Source: a virus. Taken from it: a DNA stretch of 60,632 nucleotides. Positions 5,991 to 13,627 of the stretch are shown piece by piece. The DNA lies in IMG/VR virus record IMGVR_UViG_3300031885_000014, positions 1-60,632 of that record; one strand, given 5' to 3'. The translations under genes were made by a program, and so were the position numbers. Position 1 is the stretch's first letter; every line of letters begins with the position of its first letter. The notes under the pieces were generated by a model. That model was not told the origin of the DNA. It did no database searches and saw only the letters and a program-made list of their open reading frames with translations.

Positions 5991-7210
5991 ACGAGCAGAA
6001 CCCGCGCCTGATGCCGCCCGAGGAAATGGCGGCGCTCAAGCGTTCGCTCGCCAAGTGGGGCTTCGTCGATCCCATCATTGTCCGGCGTGAGAACGGTGAG
6101 GTGATCGGCGGGCATCAGCGCATCGCCGCCGCTGCTGAACTCGGCATAGCGACCGTGCCAGTGGTGGACGTCGATGTCTCTGAGATAGACGCACTCCTCC
6201 TGAACGTGGCCCTGAATCGCATAGCGGGCCGGTGGGACGAGGGCAAACTGGCGCTGGTGACGGAGGGGCTGCGGCTGGAGGGGGCAGACCTGAGCCTGAC
6301 GGGGTTCACCGAGGGGGAGCTGCGGCTCTACCTCCAGCCCAAGCCCGGCCTGACCGATCCCGACGCCATGCCGGAGGTGCCGGAGCCCGTCTCGAAGACG
6401 GGCGACCTCTGGCTCTGCGGCGATCACCGGCTGCTGTGCGGCGACGCGACGAAGGCGGAGGATGTCGAGCGGCTGATGGCGGGGGAGAAGGCGGAACTCC
6501 TCTGGACTGACCCGCCCTATGGCGTCGGCGTAGGTGACAAGAATAAATGGCTCAACTCGATTGCTCGGAGCAATCGAGTTGAGGAGAACCTGGCAAATGA
6601 CACCTTGGATGAACCGGCCCTCGTGGCGATGCTGGGTGCTGCCTTCGATCTGGCTATCCCCTCGTGCACCGCCGGGGCCGCGTGGTATGTAGCGGCCCCG
6701 GCGGTGCCGCTACATGTGCTTTTCGGGCTTGCACTCAAGGAGCGCGGCATCTGGCGGCAGACACTTCAGTGGGTCAAGAACAATGCGACCTTCGCGCCGA
6801 TGGGCGTGGACTATCATTGGCAGGCGGAGCCGATCTTCTATGGCTGGCTACCGAATGCAGCGCATCGTTATCGCGGTGGCCGCCAACAGACGACCGTCTG
6901 GAATATAGACCGACCAACGAAGTCGCCTGAGCATCCCACCATGAAGCCCGTCGAGTTGGTGGAGCGAGCTGTGGCGAACTCGTCAGACCCTGGCCACATC
7001 GTCCTCGACCCCTTCCTCGGCTCCGGCACCACCATGATCGCCTGTGAGCGTTTGGGCCGGCGGTGCCACGGCATGGAGATCGAGCCGCGATATGTGGACG
7101 TGGCCGTGAAGCGCTGGGAGCAGTTCACAGGCCGGGAGGCGCAGCTAGAGCCGATTTCGCAGCCAAACGCCGCGCTTGCCCGCAAGCGCGCGAGGCCGAA
7201 CCTAGCGTAG
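5930..7210 (+). CDS. ParB-like nuclease domain fused to DNA methyltransferase
   Basis: The ATG at 5930 follows GGAGGAGATAGAGGG. Residues about 1-100 are a ParB/Srx-type domain (LNEQNPRLMP, GGHQRIAAAAELG). Residues about 160-420 form an N6-adenine/N4-cytosine methyltransferase of the beta class: catalytic DPPYG near residue 193 and the SAM-binding DPFLGSGTT near 360. Such fusions are common next to terminases, where they modify phage DNA and may overlap in role with packaging. The gene carries a 33-bp palindrome at 6551-6583 inside the catalytic domain. Confidence 0.85.
   Translation: MRKASAPLQIRYVDPASLKLNEQNPRLMPPEEMAALKRSLAKWGFVDPIIVRRENGEVIGGHQRIAAAAELGIATVPVVDVDVSEIDALLLNVALNRIAGRWDEGKLALVTEGLRLEGADLSLTGFTEGELRLYLQPKPGLTDPDAMPEVPEPVSKTGDLWLCGDHRLLCGDATKAEDVERLMAGEKAELLWTDPPYGVGVGDKNKWLNSIARSNRVEENLANDTLDEPALVAMLGAAFDLAIPSCTAGAAWYVAAPAVPLHVLFGLALKERGIWRQTLQWVKNNATFAPMGVDYHWQAEPIFYGWLPNAAHRYRGGRQQTTVWNIDRPTKSPEHPTMKPVELVERAVANSSDPGHIVLDPFLGSGTTMIACERLGRRCHGMEIEPRYVDVAVKRWEQFTGREAQLEPISQPNAALARKRARPNLA
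6551..6583. repeat. 33-bp perfect palindrome inside the methyltransferase gene
   Basis: Arms CTCAACTCGATTGCTC (6551-6566) and its exact complement (6568-6583) flank one central base. It codes WLNSIARSNRVE-like residues just after the catalytic motif. In mRNA it would form a 16-bp hairpin with essentially no loop; in DNA, a cruciform. Confidence 0.95.
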
Positions 7211-7227
7211 GAGAGTTGAACTAGACT

Positions 7228-9924
7228 TTGTCAGCCAAACAGCAGTACGTCCGCCTTCCGGCCGAGAAGATAGCCCAGCGGCGTTACCACGTCCGCCGCC
7301 TCGACCTGCTCGGGGCCTCCGTCCCCACCATCATCGCCACCCTCAGAGCCCAGGCCCCGGAACTTGTCGGCCGCCAGGCCGCCCTCGACGACATCATCCG
7401 GCTCGACCTCAAACACACCCGCGCCCTGGCTGTCGAAGACCTGGCCGAGTTCGGCCCGGCCTCCCTTGGCGCCCCTGCCTTCGCCGACTACATCGCCACC
7501 AAGCGCCTGCTGCTGAACCAGGCGGTGGCGCTGGCCGAGAACCCGAGCATCAAGGACACCGCCCGCGCCCGCTTCCTGGCCGTGGCAAGTGCGGCGGCTG
7601 ACGACATCGCCCGGGCCAGGGGCGTCAACGTCGACCGTCCGACCTTCAACCTGAACGTCATCCTCAAGCAGCAGCTCCTGGCACTGGGGATAGCGCCGGA
7701 GACCGTCGAGTCACTCATGGCCCCGGCTGGCGTGCCCCTGTTGCCCGCCGCCACCGCCGGCGCCTGGCCAGGCATCGTGGATGCGCTCACCTTCGCCATC
7801 TCGCCCGAATTCTGCAACCTGCCCAACATCCTCCGGGACTACCCGATGCAGGAGCAGGTGCTGCGGGAGTTCATGGGACCGTCATCTCGTTACCGGACGC
7901 TCATCCTGGTCTGTGGCATGCGCTCCGGCAAGGGCGTCGTGGGCAGCATCGTGGCCTGGTATGCGGCCTACACCCTCCTGTTGCTGGCCGACCCCCAGCA
8001 CTACTTCGGCCTGACGCCCAACCAGGAGATCTCCATCGTCACGATGGCCACGAGCCGGGACCAGGCCCGGCGCAACGTGTTCAAGCACATCGAGGACCGG
8101 CTGGAGACCGGCGGTGCATGGTTCCAGGCCCTGCGACCCCAGACCGAGATCGCCGGCCTGGAGATCCACCTGCCCAAGAACATCGTGATCCGCTGTGGCC
8201 ACAGCAAGGCATCGACCCAGGTGGGCGGCACCAACTACCTGGTCATCCTGGACGAGTTGGCCCGCATGAAGGACACCGAGGGCCGCGACAATGCGGACGA
8301 GGTGTACGACAAGATGAACGCCACCACGGCCACCTTCCAAGACGAGGGCAAAGTGCTGGTGCTTACGTCGCCCGAGTGGGAAGGCGACAAGGCCATGCGC
8401 CTGCTGGAGGAGGCGGTTGAGGTTGACGGCGACGGCCGGGCCGTGCGGCCCCAGATGATGGGGCTCCAGATGGCGACCTGGGAGGCAAACCGGACGTTCA
8501 CTGAGGAGTGGCTGTGGGAGGCCTTCGACGGCGAGGCCAACCCGATCGCCTTCTGGCGCGACTTCGGGGCGCGGCCCCCGCTGGCCGTCGAGGGTTACTA
8601 CCCCGACCCGGAGCGGTGGGACCGGCAGGCAGACCCGGAACTCCGCGACCCCTACGACGAGGCCGGCCAGCTCGCCGACTGGTGGAAGCCCTGCTGCGAC
8701 GCCAAGCGGTACGTCCACGTCGACCTCGGGGTGAAGCGCGACGCCTGCGGCCTGGCGATGGCGCACAAGCCTGTGCTGGGCTGTCCCTACTTCCAGGCCA
8801 GGGACGGTGAGCCGAACCCGAGGGCGAAGGCCGTCGTGGTGGATGTCGCGCACCGCCTCGTGCCCAAGCGGCAGCGCGAGGCGAAGGGGGAAGTCTCGTT
8901 CGAGAAGGTGCGGCAGATGATCCGCGACTGGTCCGACCGCGGCTTCAACATCAAGGGCGGTGGCGTGTCCTATGACGGCTGGCAGAGCATCGACAGCCGG
9001 CAGATCCTCAAGCACGAGGGCTTCCGGGTCAGGGAATACTCACTGGACCGGGACACGGAGGGCCACGACACGCTGCAGGAGCTCGTCAACACCGACCGGC
9101 TGGCGTACCCGGCGCACCCTGTGCTGATCGCGGAGGCGAAGCGGCTCGCGTTGGTGCGGGGCAAGAAGGTGGATCACCCGAAGGGCGGCTGCTTCACGGG
9201 AGACACGAGAATTGCCCTGCTCGACGGGAGCAATCCGACCATCGCAGAATTGGCGGCTCGCGGGCCGGGGCCGTATCACGTCTTTACGATGGGCGAGGAA
9301 GGAATCACGGTCGGAGTTGCACACTCGCCGCGTTTGACCTCGCCGGATGCCGAGATCATTGAGTTGACACTAGATGGGTTCGAGACGATTCGGTGTACGC
9401 CTGACCATCGTTTCCGCCTGCTGGATGGTCGCCACAAGGAGGCTCGCTGGCTCCTTCCATCCGATAGACTTACGCCCCTTAACCGAGCGGTGGTCATGGA
9501 GGGCGGCTGGCAAGGGTATGTGCGAATTGTCTGCCCTCTCAATGGCCGCCGGATGCTTCACGATATCGTCGGGCAATGGAAATGCGGCCCGAAACCGAGC
9601 GGGATGCTTTACCACCACGTCGACAACGACGGGACCAACAACGATCCCACGAACATCGAGTTACGCAGCCAGAAGTCCAGGGAGACCATACTCGCCAATA
9701 TGCCCAAGCTCTTAGTCGGCCGTCGGTCGGGCCAGAATCATCGCGTCGTGAGAATAAGGGCCGCTGGTCATGCCCCTGTCTACGACCTGACCGTAGAGGG
9801 TACGCCCAACTTTGCTCTTTCCGCTGGCGTGTTCGTTCATAACTCTAAGGATGTCGTGGACGCCGTTGCCGGCGCCGTCTACCACGCGCTGAAGCGGGGC
9901 GGTCGGCAGGCGTTCGTGGGGTAG
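7228..9924 (+). CDS. terL: Large terminase with N-terminal extension, interrupted by an intein
   Basis: The 898-residue precursor starts at TTG 7228. The ATPase has a Walker A motif (GMRSGKG, about residues 230-236) and a Walker B motif (VILDELA, near 340). The nuclease has HVDLGVKRDA near 498, SYDGWQS near 582 and SKDVVDAVAG from 873. An intein occupies residues 655-872, so the spliced protein would be 680 residues. The first 190 or so residues carry an HTH-like segment (RRLDLLGASVPTIIATLRA) and helices that resemble small-terminase proteins. No separate small terminase was seen, so a TerS-TerL fusion is plausible. The enzyme cuts and pumps DNA at the portal. Confidence 0.93.
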   Translation: MSAKQQYVRLPAEKIAQRRYHVRRLDLLGASVPTIIATLRAQAPELVGRQAALDDIIRLDLKHTRALAVEDLAEFGPASLGAPAFADYIATKRLLLNQAVALAENPSIKDTARARFLAVASAAADDIARARGVNVDRPTFNLNVILKQQLLALGIAPETVESLMAPAGVPLLPAATAGAWPGIVDALTFAISPEFCNLPNILRDYPMQEQVLREFMGPSSRYRTLILVCGMRSGKGVVGSIVAWYAAYTLLLLADPQHYFGLTPNQEISIVTMATSRDQARRNVFKHIEDRLETGGAWFQALRPQTEIAGLEIHLPKNIVIRCGHSKASTQVGGTNYLVILDELARMKDTEGRDNADEVYDKMNATTATFQDEGKVLVLTSPEWEGDKAMRLLEEAVEVDGDGRAVRPQMMGLQMATWEANRTFTEEWLWEAFDGEANPIAFWRDFGARPPLAVEGYYPDPERWDRQADPELRDPYDEAGQLADWWKPCCDAKRYVHVDLGVKRDACGLAMAHKPVLGCPYFQARDGEPNPRAKAVVVDVAHRLVPKRQREAKGEVSFEKVRQMIRDWSDRGFNIKGGGVSYDGWQSIDSRQILKHEGFRVREYSLDRDTEGHDTLQELVNTDRLAYPAHPVLIAEAKRLALVRGKKVDHPKGGCFTGDTRIALLDGSNPTIAELAARGPGPYHVFTMGEEGITVGVAHSPRLTSPDAEIIELTLDGFETIRCTPDHRFRLLDGRHKEARWLLPSDRLTPLNRAVVMEGGWQGYVRIVCPLNGRRMLHDIVGQWKCGPKPSGMLYHHVDNDGTNNDPTNIELRSQKSRETILANMPKLLVGRRSGQNHRVVRIRAAGHAPVYDLTVEGTPNFALSAGVFVHNSKDVVDAVAGAVYHALKRGGRQAFVG
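9190..9843 (+). mobile_element. Intein with HNH endonuclease in the terminase nuclease domain
   Basis: It begins at Cys655 (CFTGDTRIALLDG, Hint block A), has block B (CTPDHRFRLLDG) and ends with block F/G (YDLTVEGTP ... GVFVHN) immediately before Ser873, so the junction is His-Asn/Ser. Between the splicing blocks lies a compact HNH-like segment (HHVDNDGTNNDPTNIEL) for homing. The element is 218 residues, short for an endonuclease-bearing intein. All residues needed for class 1 splicing are visible. Insertion directly before the third catalytic Asp region is typical of inteins targeting conserved active sites. Confidence 0.93.
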
Positions 9925-9941
9925 AGATGAAAGGAGAAAGC

Positions 9942-10571
9942 ATGAACCTCTGGAAGGAATACAAGGTCAGCCTCCAGTTCACCAACGAAATCATGGGCGG
10001 TATGCCCAAGAACCCCGAACTCATCCGGGACTGGCTTGAGGCACGCAAGGCGCCGGACCCGGAGAAGAACGCCGAGGAGATAGAGGCGGGTATCGAAGCC
10101 AGCGAGGATCGTTCCTGGTCTGGCTTCCAGCGTCAAGGCGGTGCTGGTCTCTGTCTACGGGGCTATCACGTCAAGGCGCACATCAAGGACTGCGCCAACA
10201 TCCTTCGCGTCATGCTGCCCAAGCGCGCCAAGTCGGACGGGACTGAGGTGGCGATGGCGTGGCGGAGCATGATCGCCGACCGGTGCTACGTCCTGGAAGA
10301 CTACATCCCTCTGGGCGCCCAGGAAGCGAGCGGCTTCTTCGAGCACCCGGTCCACGTTATGACCAGGCAGGGACCGCGCAACGCCCTGAAGCGGACTGAC
10401 TACGTGGACAAGCCCAAGATCACCTTCACCCTGAAGCTGCTGGCCGACAAGGTGGTGACGGAGCAAGTGTTGCGCGACCTGTTTGAGTACGGCGGCACCC
10501 ACGGCATGGGGAGTGACCGGGGTATGGGTTTCGGGCGCTACGAGGTAGCCGAACTCACAGAGATGGTTTGA
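9942..10571 (+). CDS. Conserved-looking phage protein of unknown function, 209 aa
   Basis: The ATG at 9942 follows AAGGAGAAAGC. The product is alpha/beta and ends with a glycine-rich segment (GGTHGMGSDRGMGFGRYEV) that recalls the G-rich loop of RAMP-fold proteins, though similarity at this level is weak. Its TGA at 10569-10571 touches the first box of the NNNTG array. A DNA-binding role at that array is possible from position only. Confidence 0.6.
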   Translation: MNLWKEYKVSLQFTNEIMGGMPKNPELIRDWLEARKAPDPEKNAEEIEAGIEASEDRSWSGFQRQGGAGLCLRGYHVKAHIKDCANILRVMLPKRAKSDGTEVAMAWRSMIADRCYVLEDYIPLGAQEASGFFEHPVHVMTRQGPRNALKRTDYVDKPKITFTLKLLADKVVTEQVLRDLFEYGGTHGMGSDRGMGFGRYEVAELTEMV

Positions 10572-10964
10572 CGGCGAGTACTGCCTTGTTTTGGAGTGTG
10601 CTGGAGTGTGTTGCCGTGACGGCGAGGAGTGGCGTGGGATGATGTGGACTGACCCTGGACTGCCGTGTTCTGGACTGACGGCGAGTAGTGTTTTGCGTCG
10701 GAGTGAACTGATGTGGAGTGCTGTGACGGCGAGTCCTGGAGTGAGGCGAGGCGTGCTGGACTGTCGCCGAGTACTGAACTGCCATCCGGTGCGATGATGT
10801 GGCGGCGAGGACTGCCCTGGGCTCAAGTGTACTGTTCTGACGCCGAGATATGATCTGTGGTGCCGTGGATTGTGGTGCCGCCGAGAATCGGGTTGCGGTT
10901 GCGCTGAGATGCGGTGGCTTGACCTGCCGCCGAGGTGTGCAGTGGTCTGAGATGACTTGACATG
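10571..10964. repeat. Punctuated NNNTG array: nine 8-bp NCGSCGAG boxes
   Basis: Boxes start at 10571, 10619, 10678, 10726, 10764, 10802, 10840, 10878 and 10927. The spaces between them are filled by consecutive 5-nt words ending in TG (for example GAGTG, GACTG, ATGTG), numbering 8, 10, 8, 6, 6, 6, 6, 8 and 6. The count is always even, with one extra base in two intervals and a few degenerate words such as AGGCG or CGTCG. Intervals are thus 48, 59, 48, 38, 38, 38, 38 and 49 bp. The region has no credible gene on either strand. It resembles no CRISPR or ordinary tandem repeat. It lies between packaging genes and the portal, so a protein-wrapped DNA site (packaging, replication or partition) is the best inference. 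Confidence 0.9.
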
Positions 10965-10970
10965 ATTCTA

Positions 10971-10985
10971 GTCGACCATTAGGAC
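10971..10985 (+). promoter_or_regulatory. Late-gene motif copy 1 (GTCGACCATTAGGAC)
   Basis: Exact copy of a 15-bp motif found again at 13610 and 29186, with variants at 26318 and 29897. Here it lies 79 bp before the portal ATG, and a TTGACA at 10957-10962 stands 17 bp upstream of its TAGGAC. The other copies lack such a hexamer. Confidence 0.7.
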
Positions 10986-10989
10986 AGGC

Positions 10990-11050
10990 GGGCCGGGACC
11001 ACGAGCCGCGAGGCAGCGGGCGCCGTCTCACCGGTGACCCGGTCCCGCCC
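10990..11050 (+). promoter_or_regulatory. Stem-loop leader of the portal gene
   Basis: Bases 10990-11000 pair with 11041-11050 (GGGACC/GGTCCC core, one bulged C). A perfect 10-bp palindrome TCACCGGTGA lies in the loop at 11028-11037. The portal ribosome-binding site (GAGGAG, about 11055) lies just downstream. It may be a 5'-UTR processing or stability element. Confidence 0.5.
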
Positions 11051-11064
11051 ATAGAGGAGTTGCG

Positions 11065-13281
11065 ATGCCCACCAAGACCGTAGAGCGCGCCAAGACCGAA
11101 CCGAAGGCGAAGGGGCTGCGCGAGCCGACCTACATGCTGCGCCAGCCCGCCGTCTTCTTCGACGCCATCAGCCTCGGTGCCGAGAATTGGCGCCGCCTCG
11201 TGGGGCAGGCGCCGGTCGTGCGGGCCTGCATCCAAACCCTCATCATGCAGATCACCGGCCTCAACTGGTCCATCGAGAGTGAGGACGAGAAACTGGCGGA
11301 GTACTTCGAGGGCGTCCTGAACGGGGCCGACGACGGCGCAGGTTTCGAGAACATGGTGGCGCGCGTCATAGAGGACACGCTCACAGTCCCGTTCGGCGGC
11401 GCCTGGGAGATCGGCTCCTACTCCGACGGCACCGTGGCATGGCTCGCCCACTTGGACGGCGGCCTGATGAAGCCGACCTACCAGGCGAACTTCCCCTATG
11501 CCCAACTCGACCCGTGGGCGGGCGCCCTGAACTCTGTCCTCTTCCGGCCGGGCGAGGTGTCGCGCGTCATGTGGCAGCCCCAGACGAACGTCAGGGTCTA
11601 CGGCTGGACTCGCACGCCCTGTATGGACTGCCTGCCGGCGATCCAGGGGCTGCTCCGATCAGACCGCTTCTGGCAGACCATGATGACCGATAGCCCGCCC
11701 GTCGGCATCCTCGAAGTGCCCGGGTTCAACGAGGACGAGGCGCGCGACTGGCTCGAGGGCTGGAAGACGATGGTGGCGGGGATCGACGCCCTCAAGGTGC
11801 CGGTCCTCTACGGCGGGAGCGCTGGGGGGGACAATGTCAAGGCGGCCCAGTTCATCGCGCTCGCCCCGAGCGCGACCGAGGCCCAACTCCCCGAACTGGT
11901 CAAGCGGTACGCCGAGATGGTCTGCGCGGCCTTCGGGATGAACGTGGGCGACCTCGGCCTCTTCGGCCAGGAGTTGCGGCTCGCCGGGGCCACCAAACTC
12001 ATCGAACTGTCCAAGCGCCAGGGCCTCGCCCACGTGCTGCGGCGCATCAAACAGCGGCTCGACAGTGACGTGTTGCCCGATGGTGTCGAGTTCGTCTGGG
12101 AAGACGTTGAACTGGAGGACACGATCCGCCGGGAGTCGGCCCGCAAGATCAGGGCTGACGCCATTGCCAACCTGGCCAGCCCCATGATCGGTGTCATCAG
12201 CCCCGATGAGGCGCGCCAGCAACTTGTTGCCGACGGTATCCTGACAGTCGAGTTGCCCGAGAACGCCCCAGCCCCGCCAGAGAAGCCCGCTACGGCGACC
12301 CCGACCGGCGATGAGGCGATCACCACGAAGGGCACGCCAGAGGCTCAGGCGGGACGCAGCCGCCCTTTCGCCCCAGTCCGCCAGGGGGCGGACGAGGACA
12401 CCAGGGCCTCCCCTACTACTAGCAAGGCGGCCCGCGAGATGGGCCGGCTGGTCGGCCCCTGGATCGCTAAGATAGCCGCCTCAGTCACGAGCGTTCGCAT
12501 CGCCGCCCTCCTGAAGGCGGGGATTGCCGCAGCGCAAAAGGCCGGCGGGATGGAGGGCGCGACGGCCACCCTGCGCATCCTCGCCCCGAGCGCGGCTGAG
12601 CAGGCCATCGGGGATCTCCTGGCCAACGAGGACTGGTGGAGGGCACCGGACATCGCCGACCGCGCCGCCCAGGTGCTCGGCCTGGCCTACAGCGAGGGTC
12701 TGGTCGAGACCGCCCAGGACATCCAGCGGCGGCTCGCGGCGAACGGTATCGTGCCCAGCATCCACGTCGGGATCAGCATCGCACAGCCGACGGACCCAGC
12801 GCTCCTGAAGGCCCTTGACGCGCGGGCCTACGGCCTCATCACGAACGTCGACGAGGGCACGGACTTCCTCATCCGCCGGGAAATCATGGCGGGCGTCAGG
12901 GCTGGCATCTCCTCGCCGAGTATCGCCCGCAGGATTCTGGTGGAGCAAGTGCGTCAAGGGATCGTCCAGTTTTCACGGGGCCGCGCACTCACCATCGTCA
13001 ACACCGAGATCAACTGGGCCTCGACGCAGGCCGCGCTCAAGCAGCAGGCCAGCGTGGGTCTCACGAAGCGGGTGTGGAAAGGCCTGCCTGACGCCTGCGA
13101 CGACATCTGCCAACCGAACATCGACATGGGGCCGATCGGGCCGGACGAATCGTTTGAGGACGCCTGGGGTTCCTGCGACGGTCCCCCCGGCCACCCGTCA
13201 TGCCTATGCTGGGTGACCTTCGACATGGGCGAACTGCGGGAGATCTCAGGGCAGCCGGACTACTACACAGGAGAGGCATGA
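11065..13281 (+). CDS. Portal protein fused to MuF-type head morphogenesis domain
   Basis: The 738-residue product starts after GAGGAG. Residues about 30-400 read as a DUF935-like/Mu-type portal (PVVRACIQTLIMQITGLNWSI, LDPWAG, GRTPCMDC-type region, FGMNVGDLGLFG). A Pro/Ala/Thr-rich linker spans about 395-470. Residues about 560-735 resemble the Mu gpF/SPP1 gp7 minor head domain: ALTIVNTEINWASTQAAL and the metal-like C-x-H cluster DACDDICQP ... PPGHPSCLCW. The portal ring docks terminase; MuF-type domains assist head assembly or DNA ejection. Portal-MuF fusions exist but are less common than separate genes. Confidence 0.85.
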   Translation: MPTKTVERAKTEPKAKGLREPTYMLRQPAVFFDAISLGAENWRRLVGQAPVVRACIQTLIMQITGLNWSIESEDEKLAEYFEGVLNGADDGAGFENMVARVIEDTLTVPFGGAWEIGSYSDGTVAWLAHLDGGLMKPTYQANFPYAQLDPWAGALNSVLFRPGEVSRVMWQPQTNVRVYGWTRTPCMDCLPAIQGLLRSDRFWQTMMTDSPPVGILEVPGFNEDEARDWLEGWKTMVAGIDALKVPVLYGGSAGGDNVKAAQFIALAPSATEAQLPELVKRYAEMVCAAFGMNVGDLGLFGQELRLAGATKLIELSKRQGLAHVLRRIKQRLDSDVLPDGVEFVWEDVELEDTIRRESARKIRADAIANLASPMIGVISPDEARQQLVADGILTVELPENAPAPPEKPATATPTGDEAITTKGTPEAQAGRSRPFAPVRQGADEDTRASPTTSKAAREMGRLVGPWIAKIAASVTSVRIAALLKAGIAAAQKAGGMEGATATLRILAPSAAEQAIGDLLANEDWWRAPDIADRAAQVLGLAYSEGLVETAQDIQRRLAANGIVPSIHVGISIAQPTDPALLKALDARAYGLITNVDEGTDFLIRREIMAGVRAGISSPSIARRILVEQVRQGIVQFSRGRALTIVNTEINWASTQAALKQQASVGLTKRVWKGLPDACDDICQPNIDMGPIGPDESFEDAWGSCDGPPGHPSCLCWVTFDMGELREISGQPDYYTGEA

Positions 13282-13589
13282 ACACAGAACTGGCCGACCT
13301 AGCCCTAGACGCCCTGGTCAACGCCCATGCCACGACCATCATCGTGGACAGTGACCTCTTCGAGCCGGTACGCGATCTTGCACGGCTGGCCTTGCCGCAG
13401 CCGTTCGATGAGTTGCTGCGCTGCTCCCTCTGCACTGGCACATGGGTCGGCCTCGCCCAGGGTAGGCTCCGCAATCGTCATCCGCTCCGCGCCTTCACCT
13501 ACGGCCTCGCCGTCGCCTGCCTTGGGCGCATGATCCGCGCCGCAGTCGACCTCGCCGAGGACTTCCAAGAAGCCCACCCCACAGCCTAG
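13278..13589 (+). CDS. DUF1360-like small membrane-associated protein
   Basis: ATG 13278 overlaps the portal stop and follows AGGAGAGGC. The 103-residue product has LLRCSLCTGTWVGLAQG, a CxxC-TGxWVG pattern seen in DUF1360 proteins, and a following weakly hydrophobic helix (FTYGLAVACLGRMI). The function of that family is not known. A longer version from ATG 13200 would overlap the portal end and is less likely. Confidence 0.6.
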   Translation: MNTELADLALDALVNAHATTIIVDSDLFEPVRDLARLALPQPFDELLRCSLCTGTWVGLAQGRLRNRHPLRAFTYGLAVACLGRMIRAAVDLAEDFQEAHPTA

Positions 13590-13609
13590 CGCCCCCTCTT
13601 TCCCCGACC

Positions 13610-13624
13610 GTCGACCATTAGGAC
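13610..13624 (+). promoter_or_regulatory. Late-gene motif copy 2, adjacent to a start codon
   Basis: Exact GTCGACCATTAGGAC ending 3 bp before the ATG at 13628. At this distance its AGGA could pair with 16S rRNA, so in this copy the motif may serve as, or overlap, the ribosome-binding site. Confidence 0.75.
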
Positions 13625-13627
13625 GAG

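Noticed and set aside
7882-9015. 377-codon minus-strand frame opposite terminase
   Set aside because: Same mirror effect; the plus strand has clear ATPase and nuclease motifs.
9942-10571. RAMP/Cas-like protein call from the G-rich C-terminal loop
   Set aside because: Only the glycine loop resembles RAMP proteins and no other CRISPR feature is present, so it was kept as unknown.
10571-10964. CRISPR array
   Set aside because: The conserved box is only 8 bp, spacers vary from 30 to 51 bp and are made of NNNTG words, and no cas gene is present.
10555-11505. 316-codon minus-strand frame across the NNNTG array
   Set aside because: It spans the portal start and reads as Ser/Thr/His/Arg-rich low complexity, a by-product of the CANNN words.
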